Positions 36,822 through 45,222 of a DNA stretch of 64,000 nucleotides are shown here, one piece after another. The first letter of the stretch is position 1. The number at the start of each line of letters is the position of its first letter. The DNA is from Fulvivirga maritima (GTDB taxonomy: Bacteria; Bacteroidota; Bacteroidia; Cytophagales; Cyclobacteriaceae). The stretch lies in NCBI RefSeq assembly GCF_021389955.1, contig NZ_CP089980.1, forward strand, positions 495,501 through 559,500, written 5' to 3'. A program made the position numbers and the translations under genes. The notes below the pieces were generated by a model that had not been told where the DNA came from, ran no database searches, and saw only the letters and a list, made by a program, of their open reading frames with translations.

Positions 36822-37692
36822 CTAAATCAATGCTCTTTTTACTTCTTCACTATACTTTGGTATAGCTCCAGGCTGAGAAGCGACAAAAGCCCCTAAGGCA
36901 TTAGCCGTTTTAGAAGCCACCAAAATATTGCCTGTTTTAAGAAATTTGTATACAAAGCCTGCACTAAAAGCATCTCCGGCTCCCACTGTATCCGCTACTT
37001 TCACCTTATAGCCGGGAATAAATTCCAGCACCCCGTGCCGGTAAATGTAACTCCCCTTTTCTCCAGCTGTGATAAGTATTAAACCTATATCAAATTGATC
37101 CACCACTTTAGCGCAAAACTTCTTCATACTTAACGATTGTTGAAAAAGAAGGTCTGAAAGCATCATCACCTCTCCGTCATTCAACTTAAGGATAGTACAC
37201 ATATCCATTGAATCACTTATGATAGTACGATTATAGCCATCCTTGCGCAGGTTTACATCGTAAAAAATATGTTTAAACTGATTCTGCTCCACAAGAGTTT
37301 TTAGCGTAATTTGACTCAAATCATTTCTTTGAGCTAAAGAACCAAAATAGATAAGATCAAAGTGATATTTATAAATTTCGCTATCATATCTGATAAAATC
37401 ATAAGCCACTGGTCGGTGAATTGTATATTCTGGCTGTCCATTGGTAAGCTTAACATTAACAGTACCAGTAGCATGCTGTTCATCTTGCTGCACAAATTGA
37501 GTCCCCACCCCTAAGGACTCCATTTGTTCGAGAGCCCTATTTCCTAAATCATCATCTCCGACTTTGGAATACATGTAACCTGGCAGTCCGCACTGAGCAA
37601 TGTGCGCAATAAAATTCAAAGGCGCTCCTCCTAAATATTCCTTTTTCGTCTATAATGTCAAACAGTATCTCTCCAAAACTCAAAATTTTCAT
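36822..37692 (-). pseudogene. PfkB-family sugar kinase with a frameshift near the N-terminus
   Basis: Would encode a kinase of about 290 residues of the PfkB (ribokinase/fructokinase) family, which suits the sugar or uronate metabolism of this locus. The ATG at 37692 opens with MKILSFGEILFDIIDEK, but the frame then has one extra base in the AAAAAGG tract near 37641. The continuing protein EYLGGAPLNFIAHIAQCG is in another frame and runs intact to the stop at 36822, with GDDDLGNRAL, and the catalytic DTVGAGDAFSAGF motif. Either a real inactivating frameshift, a sequencing error, or slippage. Substrate (fructose-like or 2-keto-3-deoxygluconate) is not decided by sequence. Confidence 0.8.
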
Positions 37693-37798
37693 GATCTATT
37701 CCCTTTAGAGCATTAATTGTTACATTTAATAACGTCCGCGCATATTAACGTGCACTATTAATATATAACAAATCAGAAAAATAAATATCTATTATAGA

Positions 37799-38824
37799 TC
37801 ATTTTCTCTTGGTAGAGGCTCTTACCAAAAGTTCTGTTCTGAGCATTACCGTCTCCGATTTCACTACATCTTTATATTGATTTTGCTTTAAGACTTGCTG
37901 AGCGGCCAATTTGCCCATTTCAATAGCAGGATGGCTCACGGTAGACAGCTGCGGATCAATAATAAGAGATACCGGATCATTATTAAAACCCATCACTGCC
38001 AAATCCTGAGGAATTTCTATCCCCTGACCCTTTGCATACTGAATGATGCTCACAGCAGCTGTATCATTCACTGAAAAGATGGCATCTGGCGGGTTATCCA
38101 TAGAAAGAAAATGTTCCGCTATTCTAAAACCTTCTTCAGCATTAAGTAATTCACTATGAAGAATATATTCTTCTTTAATGGGTATATTATGTTCTCTCAG
38201 CGCGGCCAGATAACCATTTTCTCTTTCTCTGTAAATATTTCTATGCTGAGAACCACAAGCCAGTGCTATTCTTTCACCGCCCTGCTCTATTAAGTGCTCT
38301 GTAGCCATAAAACCGGCAGAAAAGTTATCTATCACCACCTTATCAGAGTTAAGCTCGTCTGTAACCCTATCCACAAATACCACTGGAATATTATTTTTAA
38401 TAAACTGGCTGAAATGATCGTAATTCTGTGTTTCCATAGCTAAAGAAACTACCAAACCACTAATCCGGCTATCATACAAGGCCCGAGCATTGGCCACTTC
38501 ATTATCAAAACTATCATGAGATTGAGAGATAATAACATTATAGCCGGCCTTATTAGCCTCCTCTTCAATACCACTTATCAATGATGAGATAAAAGGCCTA
38601 TTGATCCATGAAATGATAACTCCTATATTATTAGTACGATTGTTCCTCAAGCTGGCCGCTATACTATTAGGTCTGTAGCCTCGCTTTTGAGCAACCTTCT
38701 TAACTTCTTTGATCATTTCCTTACTTATACTGTAATGATCTTTCAAAGCCCTGGAAACGGTAGATGGAGATACTTTCAATTCATTGGCTATATCATAAAT
38801 TGTAACTCCCTTTTTATTTTTCAT
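37799..38824 (-). CDS. LacI-family transcriptional regulator of the xylan locus
   Basis: A 341-residue LacI repressor. The helix-turn-helix is VTIYDIANELKVSPSTVSRAL, with hinge helix PNSIAASLRNNRTN near 55, then a periplasmic-binding-protein-like sensor domain. I chose ATG at 38824; ATG 38854 and TTG 38866 are longer options. It shares its strand with the sugar kinase downstream. Palindromes of the ACGCAATCGATTGCGT type lie upstream of this gene, the SDR, dctP, GH10, GH30 and susC genes, so it probably controls them all and itself. The effector is unknown; a glucuronate or aldotetraouronate derivative is a reasonable guess. Confidence 0.9.
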   Translation of the reverse strand: MKNKKGVTIYDIANELKVSPSTVSRALKDHYSISKEMIKEVKKVAQKRGYRPNSIAASLRNNRTNNIGVIISWINRPFISSLISGIEEEANKAGYNVIISQSHDSFDNEVANARALYDSRISGLVVSLAMETQNYDHFSQFIKNNIPVVFVDRVTDELNSDKVVIDNFSAGFMATEHLIEQGGERIALACGSQHRNIYRERENGYLAALREHNIPIKEEYILHSELLNAEEGFRIAEHFLSMDNPPDAIFSVNDTAAVSIIQYAKGQGIEIPQDLAVMGFNNDPVSLIIDPQLSTVSHPAIEMGKLAAQQVLKQNQYKDVVKSETVMLRTELLVRASTKRK

Positions 38825-38923
38825 TTCTCCATCATTTTTGTGATTGCCATCCATTGCAATGAACAAGCTTCTTAATTAAACCTCTTTCGATAGAGATTAT
38901 TATTAAAATCAATATACTAAAAA

Positions 38924-38945
38924 ATTACGCAATCGATTGTGTAAT
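38924..38945. promoter_or_regulatory. LacI-type operator upstream of lacI
   Basis: 22-base palindrome with core TACGCAATCGATTGTGTA, arms matching at 10 of 11 positions. Probably autoregulatory, and possibly controlling a rightward transcript. Confidence 0.7.
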
Positions 38946-38960
38946 CTATCTATTCTTTTT

Positions 38961-39087
38961 ACCTTGTAGCTATAAGTATATCCAAATCGTTTAAAAACAT
39001 TGTCATAGTAAGCGTAATTGACATCTACAATCGCTCATAGACAATAGGTTAAAACCGGAATTAATATTAGTTAAATTCCGGTTTTTT
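38961..39087 (+). ncRNA. candidate small RNA ending at an orphan terminator
   Basis: A strong rightward terminator at 39051-39087 has no gene in front of it. About 100 bases upstream is a TACCTTG box (a near match to the -7 consensus), and the LacI-type operator lies immediately before that box. There is no ATG-started ORF in between. This pattern fits a repressed RNA of about 100-120 nt, but a short attenuated leader or a mere insulating terminator is also possible. Confidence 0.3.
39051..39087 (+). terminator. orphan rho-independent terminator
   Basis: Twelve-base perfect stem AAAACCGGAATT / AATTCCGGTTTT with an 11-base loop and a following T run. Confidence 0.75.
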
Positions 39088-39132
39088 GAAGTTAAACCTA
39101 ACCCAATTTATTATGGGCGGTAATATCTTTTT

Positions 39133-39148
39133 ACACAACCGGTTGCGT
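39133..39148. promoter_or_regulatory. LacI-type operator of the SDR gene
   Basis: ACACAACCGGTTGCGT palindrome located about 20 bases before the -7 element, in the position of the -33 region. Confidence 0.6.
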
Positions 39149-39166
39149 TTTCCTGTAAGCGCAGCC

Positions 39167-39174
39167 TATTTTTG
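39167..39174 (+). promoter_or_regulatory. -7 promoter element (TATTTTTG) of the SDR gene
   Basis: TAnnTTTG match 37 bases before the start codon at 39212. Confidence 0.55.
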
Positions 39175-39211
39175 AATAACCTTAAGGGTAACATAATAAT
39201 CAACACACTCC

Positions 39212-40024
39212 ATGTCAGATTTTAGTATTAAAGATAAAGTAGCAGTAATCACGGGAGGCTCCGGGGTACTGGGCAGTAATATAGCTGAAGGTTTTGCTAA
39301 AGCCGGCGCCAGGCTGGTCATTATTGGTAGAACAGAGCACAAGGTGAAAGAAGTGGTTGAAAAACTCAAAGCCTTGAACGCGGAAGCCATAGGCCTCACT
39401 TGCGATGTATTAAACAATGATGCTTTAAAAACAGCGGCAGCTGATATTTTAAGCCAATATGGAAGTATCGACATACTCATTAATGCTGCAGGGGGAAATA
39501 CCAGTGGTGCAACTTTACAACCAGATCAAGAAGTATTTGATCTTAAGACTGAAAATTTAGATGAAGCCGTAAAACTTAACCTCAATGGCACCATTTATCC
39601 ATCACTCATTTTTGGAGAGATAATGGCAAGAAAAGGCTCAGGGTCTATCATTAATGTATCTTCTATGGCAGCCTATTCAGCCATTACCCGAGTACCCGCG
39701 TATACCGTAGCCAAATCAGGTATCAATGGTTTCACACAATGGCTCGCTTGTGAAATGGCCAGCAAGTACGGTGACAAGATAAGAGTAAACGCCATAGCTC
39801 CGGGGTTTTTCATAGGCGAACAAAACAGAAAGCTACTTATTAAGGAAAATGGTGAACTCACTGAAAGAAGCGAAAAAATCATTAACAAAACACCAATGGG
39901 GCGATTTGGAGAAATCACAGAACTAAACGGCATTGTTCAGTTTTTATGTTCTGATGCCGCCAGCTTCATTACTGGTACCGTCATTCCGGTAGATGGTGGG
40001 TTTAGTGCTTTCAGCGGAGTGTAA
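39212..40024 (+). CDS. SDR oxidoreductase, probable fructuronate/mannonate reductase
   Basis: A 270-residue classical short-chain dehydrogenase. Rossmann motif TGGSGVLG (14-21), NAAGG (91-95), catalytic S150/S151, Y164 and K168 (YTVAK). Close in appearance to the SDR-type D-mannonate oxidoreductases of Bacteroidota that replace UxuB in glucuronate catabolism, with the characteristic APGFFIGEQNRKLL segment. The TRAP transporter and glucuronoxylan enzymes around it support this. It has its own LacI-type operator and terminator. Confidence 0.8.
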   Translation: MSDFSIKDKVAVITGGSGVLGSNIAEGFAKAGARLVIIGRTEHKVKEVVEKLKALNAEAIGLTCDVLNNDALKTAAADILSQYGSIDILINAAGGNTSGATLQPDQEVFDLKTENLDEAVKLNLNGTIYPSLIFGEIMARKGSGSIINVSSMAAYSAITRVPAYTVAKSGINGFTQWLACEMASKYGDKIRVNAIAPGFFIGEQNRKLLIKENGELTERSEKIINKTPMGRFGEITELNGIVQFLCSDAASFITGTVIPVDGGFSAFSGV

Positions 40025-40040
40025 GTTCACTCCGCTTTAT
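40013..40040 (+). terminator. terminator overlapping the end of the SDR gene
   Basis: Nine-base stem AGCGGAGTG / CACTCCGCT with the stop codon in the loop, followed by a T-rich tail. Confidence 0.75.
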
Positions 40041-40056
40041 TATTTTCTGCTATTAA

Positions 40057-41349
40057 TTAGTATCCGAACACATCTGGAAGCCACAAGCTCAGCTGCGGAA
40101 CGTAGGTAACAAGAATTAGAACCAATAACATAGCTACAAAAAGCGGCAGCAATGGTTTTATAACCTTTTGTATTGAAGTCTTGGCTACCCCTACTCCTAC
40201 AAAAAGTACAGATCCTACCGGCGGTGTACATAGCCCGATACACAAATTAAGCACCATCACTATTCCAAAATGAATAGGATCCATGCCCAGATCTTTTACT
40301 ACAGGTAGAAATATAGGTGTAAAAATCAGTACGGCAGGTGTCATATCCATAAACACTCCTATAAAAAGAAGTATCATGTTAATGATTAGAAGTATCACAA
40401 ACTTATTATCACTGAGCTGAAGTAGTGCTTCACTAAATGATTGTGGAATATCAGCATAAGCCATAACCCATGACATACTCATGGAAGTACCTATAAGTAG
40501 AAGAACGATACTAGTAGTTAAAATAGACTTAATGAAAATATCAAAAAACCGCTTTCTATCCATTTCACCATAGATTAGGGAAAGAACAAAAGTATATAAC
40601 ACTGCCACACCAGAAGCTTCGGTGGCGGTAAATATACCGGTGACAATTCCTCCGATTACCACCACTAACAGGAGTAGACTTGGCAAAGCATCGAAAAACT
40701 TTAGTATTAAATCTCTTAAAGTAGTTCTGGAACCTGTCGGGTAATTCTTCTTTTTGGCCCAGTACGCTGCCACTGCCATAAGCACCAAGCCAGTAATAAT
40801 GCCCGGGATATAGCCCGCAAGAAAAAGGGCTGTTATAGATGCTCCGCCACTAGCTAATGAATACACAATCAGAATATTTGACGGAGGAATAATTAGCCCT
40901 GTAGTAGCGCTGGTAATATTAATGGCCGCTCCAAACTCTCTGGGATACCCTTCTTTTTCCATCCTGGGGCCTAAAATACCTCCAATGGCAGAAGCAGCTG
41001 CAGCTGCAGATCCTGAAATAGCGCCAAATAACATGGCTCCGATAATATTAACATAGGCCAATCCTCCAGGAAAAGAACCTACCAATGCTTTAGCAAAAGC
41101 AATGAGCCGATTGGCAATCCCCCCTTGATTCATAATTTGCCCGGAAAGAACGAAAAAAGGAATGGCTAATAAAGCAAAACTATCCAGCCCGGTAGCCATT
41201 CGCTGTGCCACCGTAGTAAACGCCGGAACAGAATCTATAGAAATGAGCATAGTAAAGAGAGTGGACAAACCTATACTCCAGGCTACAGGCAGCCCTAAGC
41301 CTAGAAATATGAGAAAGGTAACTACGAGTATTAGAACTTCAATGGCCAT
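40057..41349 (-). CDS. dctM: TRAP transporter large permease subunit DctM
   Basis: A 430-residue membrane protein with about 12 hydrophobic segments, the ion-coupled translocation subunit of a tripartite ATP-independent periplasmic transporter. Family segments include GLPVAWSIGLS, FALLAIPFFVLSGQIM and IIPPSNILIVYSL. It overlaps dctQ by 11 bases and is last in the dctP-Q-M operon. Confidence 0.95.
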   Translation of the reverse strand: MAIEVLILVVTFLIFLGLGLPVAWSIGLSTLFTMLISIDSVPAFTTVAQRMATGLDSFALLAIPFFVLSGQIMNQGGIANRLIAFAKALVGSFPGGLAYVNIIGAMLFGAISGSAAAAASAIGGILGPRMEKEGYPREFGAAINITSATTGLIIPPSNILIVYSLASGGASITALFLAGYIPGIITGLVLMAVAAYWAKKKNYPTGSRTTLRDLILKFFDALPSLLLLVVVIGGIVTGIFTATEASGVAVLYTFVLSLIYGEMDRKRFFDIFIKSILTTSIVLLLIGTSMSMSWVMAYADIPQSFSEALLQLSDNKFVILLIINMILLFIGVFMDMTPAVLIFTPIFLPVVKDLGMDPIHFGIVMVLNLCIGLCTPPVGSVLFVGVGVAKTSIQKVIKPLLPLFVAMLLVLILVTYVPQLSLWLPDVFGY

Positions 41350-41812
41350 CGGAAATGTTTTTTGGAGAAATAATTTCTGCTATTTTGTAAATAAGAACAA
41401 GCACACCGCTAATAGGAATGATTGCATAAATCACCGAAAGTGGAATATTTAATGCGGGAGAGCTCTGAGAGAGCTTATAGGTAATATATACCAGACGACC
41501 ACCTCCTAAAATCATAGCGGTAAAAGCAAAAATGCTAATCAGTATGTTTTGTAAAATTTTTAAACGTACCTGCTGCTTTTCATTTAATTTATCTGACAAA
41601 AGGTTAATTGCTAAATGCCTCCCTTGTCCGGAAGCATAGGCGGCTCCTAAAACACCTATCCATATTAAAAGAAATCTGGCCAGCTCATCAGTAAATGAAC
41701 TTGGAGAAACTAATATATATCTGGAAAACACCTGCCATAATACATCGAGCACCATGACTACCATAAGAATTACCAGCACATAGGATAAGCCTTTATTTAT
41801 AACCTTTATCAT
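41339..41812 (-). CDS. dctQ: TRAP transporter small permease subunit DctQ
   Basis: A 157-residue protein with four membrane segments and the family motif RYILVSPSSFTDELARFLLIWIG split around residue 36-55. It overlaps dctP by four bases and dctM by 11, showing an operon. Confidence 0.93.
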   Translation of the reverse strand: MIKVINKGLSYVLVILMVVMVLDVLWQVFSRYILVSPSSFTDELARFLLIWIGVLGAAYASGQGRHLAINLLSDKLNEKQQVRLKILQNILISIFAFTAMILGGGRLVYITYKLSQSSPALNIPLSVIYAIIPISGVLVLIYKIAEIISPKNISDGH

Positions 41813-42798
41813 TTCGTATTCTGGATTTGTTGGATCAAACTATTCATTCGGGCCTCAGAACCATAGGTATCATACATATCTTCTACCCTGGAGCTGAAAA
41901 GCTTTTTATCAGGATAAATCACTTCTACTCCGGCCGCTTCCACAGCATCAATAGCATCTTTTTCTGCTTTTTGCCATAAGGTACGCTGATATTCTACTGA
42001 CTCATCTACCGCCTCTTGCACCCATTTCTTCTCCTGATCAGACAGCTGATCCCAAACCACAGTACTCATAATCAGCACATCCGGCAAATAGGTATGTTCA
42101 TCTATTGTATAATATTTACAAACTTCATAATGATGTGAGAGATAAAAACTAGGAGGATTATTCTCAGCTCCATCTACAATGCCTTGCTGAAGTGCAGTAT
42201 ACAATTCACCCCATGAAACCGGTGTAGGTGATCCGCCCAGTGCTTTCACCATATCTATAGAAGTAGCACTTTCCTGCACCCGTATTTTTAGACCTTTGAG
42301 ATCTTCCGGAATATTAATAGGTTTGTTTATAGTATAAAAACTGCGACTACCGGCATCATAATAAGCCATACCTTTTAGCCAGTATTGTTTTCCTTCTACT
42401 AATAAGTCCTGCCCCAAATCACTATCTAAAACATTGTAATAGTGCTCTCTATCTCTAAATAAAAAGGGCAAACCAAACACTTTCATGCCGGGAGCAAAAT
42501 TCTCTAACACACCCGTAGACACCTTGGTCATACCCAAACTACCAATCTGAAGAAGTTCCAGACATTCTCTTTCAGTACCCAGCTGTTGACTAGGATAAAT
42601 ATCAATATTTAAACTGCCATTAGATTTCTCCTCAACCCTATCTGCCATGAACTCCATAGCTACATGCACAGGGTGTGATACATCCAGCCCATGAGCTAAC
42701 TTGATAGTTTTTACATTACCTTTCTTTTCACAGCCCATTACGAGCGCCAGTAAAAGGCAAATTATCACTTTTTCAATCGTTTTCAGTTTATATATCAT
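41809..42798 (-). CDS. dctP: TRAP transporter solute-binding lipoprotein DctP
   Basis: A 329-residue extracytoplasmic solute receptor of the DctP family. Signal peptide with lipobox (ALVMGC22), then the TRAP receptor body with the conserved arginine segment LKIRVQESATS (about 170) that binds a carboxylate, and PTPVSWGELYTALQQGIVDGAENN. The carboxylate-binding arginine and the locus point to a uronate such as glucuronate or galacturonate. Two LacI-type operators lie upstream. Confidence 0.94.
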   Translation of the reverse strand: MIYKLKTIEKVIICLLLALVMGCEKKGNVKTIKLAHGLDVSHPVHVAMEFMADRVEEKSNGSLNIDIYPSQQLGTERECLELLQIGSLGMTKVSTGVLENFAPGMKVFGLPFLFRDREHYYNVLDSDLGQDLLVEGKQYWLKGMAYYDAGSRSFYTINKPINIPEDLKGLKIRVQESATSIDMVKALGGSPTPVSWGELYTALQQGIVDGAENNPPSFYLSHHYEVCKYYTIDEHTYLPDVLIMSTVVWDQLSDQEKKWVQEAVDESVEYQRTLWQKAEKDAIDAVEAAGVEVIYPDKKLFSSRVEDMYDTYGSEARMNSLIQQIQNTK

Positions 42799-42825
42799 AG
42801 CAAATGTGTCTAACTGAATATTTTA

Positions 42826-42841
42826 CTTCAATCGATTTCAT
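42826..42841. promoter_or_regulatory. second LacI-type operator before dctP
   Basis: CTTCAATCGATTTCAT, central AATCGATT shared with the stronger site at 42855-42876, 28 bases before the dctP start. Confidence 0.5.
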
Positions 42842-42854
42842 AATCCACAATATA

Positions 42855-42876
42855 GTTGTGCAATCGATTGTACACA
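42855..42876. promoter_or_regulatory. LacI-type operator between dctP and the GH10 gene
   Basis: Core TTGTGCAATCGATTGTAC. Located in the divergent dctP/GH10 gap, nearer dctP. Confidence 0.65.
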
Positions 42877-43009
42877 AATATATAATTTAAGAAATGATAA
42901 AAAAATAAAATTTAATTTCTATAATTAGAAAACGATTTATTTTCATGTTCAATGACTAATATTAAAAATTACAATCCTTTGCTGAATTTAACACAGTGGT
43001 TTATTTCCG

Positions 43010-43031
43010 TTTACGCAATCGATTGTTTAAA
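43010..43031. promoter_or_regulatory. LacI-type operator of the GH10 gene
   Basis: Core TTACGCAATCGATTGTTTAA, 27 bases before the GH10 start codon. Confidence 0.7.
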
Positions 43032-43057
43032 TTAATAAAAATATATCATACTTAGAA

Positions 43058-44191
43058 ATGAATAACGCTAGCATTCTAAATATTTATTCAATAAGTTTTC
43101 TTATTATTTTCATATCATTATCTTCTTCTTGCAAGAAAGAATCAAAAGATACCTCCTTAACTTCAGCTAATGACAGCACTATGGGACTTAAAGATTACTA
43201 TAAGGACTACTTTCCTATTGGCGTTGCGGTATACCCTGAAGCTTTTGATGGTGAGCAATCAAATTTAATTACTACTGAGTTTAATAGCATGACGCCTGAA
43301 AATGTCATGAAAATGGGGCCAATACATCCGAAACCTGACACTTATTATTGGCAAGACGCCGACAAAATAGCTGCTTTTGCACAGCAACACAATATGAAAC
43401 TGAGAGGTCATGCCTTATGCTGGCATCAGCAAACACCGGATTGGATTTTCACTGATAGCTTAGGCGAAACCATTTCTAAGCAGGCTTTACTACAAAGATT
43501 AAAGGAGCATATCTTCACCGTGGTAGAAAGGTACAAAGGAGCAATTTACGCCTGGGATGTAGTAAATGAAGCCGTAGCAGACGATTCCACTAAAATCTAT
43601 AGAGACTCTGAATGGTACCAGATCTGCGGTGAAGAATTTGTAGCTAAGGCCTTTGAATATGCGCATGAGGCCGATCCTGAGGCCAAGCTTTTCTATAATG
43701 ACTACAATATAGTAAGGCCCGAAAAACGACGACGGGTTTATCAGTTTCTCAAAAAGCTTATTGATCAGGGAGTGCCTATTGACGGGGTAGGCATACAAGG
43801 TCATTGGTCAATATTTGAACCAACAGAAAATGAATTAAGAGAGGCCATAGAAACCTATGCTTCACTGGGCTTAGAAGTACAGATTACTGAACTGGATGTT
43901 TCAATCTACCCTTGGGAAAAGCATGTGCGAGAGAAAAAAGAAGGTGAACATGATGATTACACTCCGGAGCTCCAAAAGCAGCAAAGCGACCAATATGAAA
44001 TGTTTTTTAGAGTTTTCAGAGAATATAAAGACACCTTAACCGGCGTCACTTTCTGGAATATTTCTGACAAGTACAGTTGGCTTGACACCTACCCTGTACC
44101 TGGTAGAAAAAACTACCCGCTATTGTTTGATCAAAATCTTCAGCGTAAACAAGCCTATAAAAAAGTTGTTGATTTTTATGAGGAAGAATAA
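43058..44191 (+). CDS. GH10 endo-beta-1,4-xylanase, lipoprotein
   Basis: A 377-residue surface or periplasmic lipoprotein xylanase. Signal peptide with lipobox LSSSC25, then one GH10 barrel (about 44-373). The acid/base is E171 in WDVVNEAV and the nucleophile E278 in QITELDVS; the conserved GHALCWHQQTPDW is at 117-129. No carbohydrate-binding module. It is under a LacI-type operator and 17 bases ahead of the aldo/keto reductase gene, probably one transcript. Confidence 0.95.
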   Translation: MNNASILNIYSISFLIIFISLSSSCKKESKDTSLTSANDSTMGLKDYYKDYFPIGVAVYPEAFDGEQSNLITTEFNSMTPENVMKMGPIHPKPDTYYWQDADKIAAFAQQHNMKLRGHALCWHQQTPDWIFTDSLGETISKQALLQRLKEHIFTVVERYKGAIYAWDVVNEAVADDSTKIYRDSEWYQICGEEFVAKAFEYAHEADPEAKLFYNDYNIVRPEKRRRVYQFLKKLIDQGVPIDGVGIQGHWSIFEPTENELREAIETYASLGLEVQITELDVSIYPWEKHVREKKEGEHDDYTPELQKQQSDQYEMFFRVFREYKDTLTGVTFWNISDKYSWLDTYPVPGRKNYPLLFDQNLQRKQAYKKVVDFYEEE

Positions 44192-44208
44192 TTACCAAGA
44201 TTAATACC

Positions 44209-45036
44209 ATGAATATATCTAACCTAAACGGAACCGTACAACTAAAAAATGGCCTGCCCATGCCCTATTTCGGACTCGGCGTGTATAAAGCCAAAGGTGA
44301 TGAAGTAGTGCAGGCAGTAAAACACGCTTTATCTACCGGCTACAGAGCCATTGATACAGCGGCCATGTACAAAAATGAAAAAGATGTGGGCCACGCCATC
44401 ACCTCCTCTTCCATAGATCGGGAAGAAGTATTCGTTACCAGCAAAGTCTGGAATAGTGATCAGGGTTATGACTCTACCATAAAGGCATTTCAGCTCTCAT
44501 TAAGCGAGTTAGGCTTTAGCTATCTTGATCTTTTTCTAATTCACTGGCCAGTAAAAGGCAAATACAAAGAGACCTGGAAAGCCCTGGAAACACTTTATGA
44601 AGAAGGTAAAATAAAAGCCATTGGGGTAAGCAATTTTCTAACAGATCATCTAGAAGATCTTTTCCAAGATTGTAAAATAAAGCCGATGGTTAATCAGTTT
44701 GAGTTTCACCCCAAGTTGATTCAACAAGACCTGATTGATTTCTGCCATAAAAATGAAATAAAAACCCAGGCCTGGAGTCCGCTCATGCAAGGAGATTTGA
44801 ATAATGAAACGCTAAAAGCTATTGCTGCTCAATATGATAAAACAGTAGCTCAGGTGATTTTAAGGTGGGACCTTCAGAAAGGTATGGCTACAATTCCCAA
44901 AAGTAGCACTCCATCCAGAATTGAGGAAAATGCTAATATCTTCGACTTCCAATTATCTGATGCAGATATGGGAAAAATTGAAGAATTAAATCAAGATAGA
45001 AGGTTAGGTCCAAACCCTGCCAACTTCAATTTTTAG
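44209..45036 (+). CDS. aldo/keto reductase
   Basis: A 275-residue cytoplasmic NADPH-dependent AKR with the complete tetrad D49, Y54, K79 and H112, and the C-terminal IPKSSTPSRIEEN cofactor motif. It follows the GH10 gene in the same direction, so a role in reducing xylose, arabinose or a uronate is plausible. It resembles the 2,5-diketogluconate reductase branch of the family. Confidence 0.9.
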   Translation: MNISNLNGTVQLKNGLPMPYFGLGVYKAKGDEVVQAVKHALSTGYRAIDTAAMYKNEKDVGHAITSSSIDREEVFVTSKVWNSDQGYDSTIKAFQLSLSELGFSYLDLFLIHWPVKGKYKETWKALETLYEEGKIKAIGVSNFLTDHLEDLFQDCKIKPMVNQFEFHPKLIQQDLIDFCHKNEIKTQAWSPLMQGDLNNETLKAIAAQYDKTVAQVILRWDLQKGMATIPKSSTPSRIEENANIFDFQLSDADMGKIEELNQDRRLGPNPANFNF

Positions 45037-45084
45037 TACACTCAACCCTCCTACTTCTTGGGATAATTTATTTTAAATTCAAAA

Positions 45085-45100
45085 AAACAAACGGTTGTTT
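45085..45100. promoter_or_regulatory. distal LacI-type operator of the GH30 gene
   Basis: AAACAAACGGTTGTTT, palindromic outside the centre and similar to the SDR operator; 123 bases before the GH30 start. Confidence 0.45.
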
Positions 45101-45151
45101 CTTATTTTGATAATAATACAAATAATAAGCTATTTTACAGCTATTTAATAA

Positions 45152-45167
45152 ACGCAATCGTTTGCGT
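45152..45167. promoter_or_regulatory. LacI-type operator of the GH30 gene
   Basis: ACGCAATCGTTTGCGT, one base from a perfect palindrome, followed by a TATTTTG promoter-like box at 45185-45191 and the start codon at 45223. Confidence 0.7.
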
Positions 45168-45222
45168 AAATTGATGTAAATGATTATTTTGAAGTTGAAT
45201 ATTACGCAACTACAAACCAATC

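Larger units (their letters stand above)
38855..39211. other. divergent regulatory region between lacI and the SDR gene
   Basis: Holds a LacI-type operator at 38924-38945, an orphan strong terminator at 39051-39087, a second operator at 39133-39148 and a -7 element at 39167-39174. No ORF. The terminator with nothing annotated before it suggests a short transcript (see the ncRNA entry). Confidence 0.6.
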
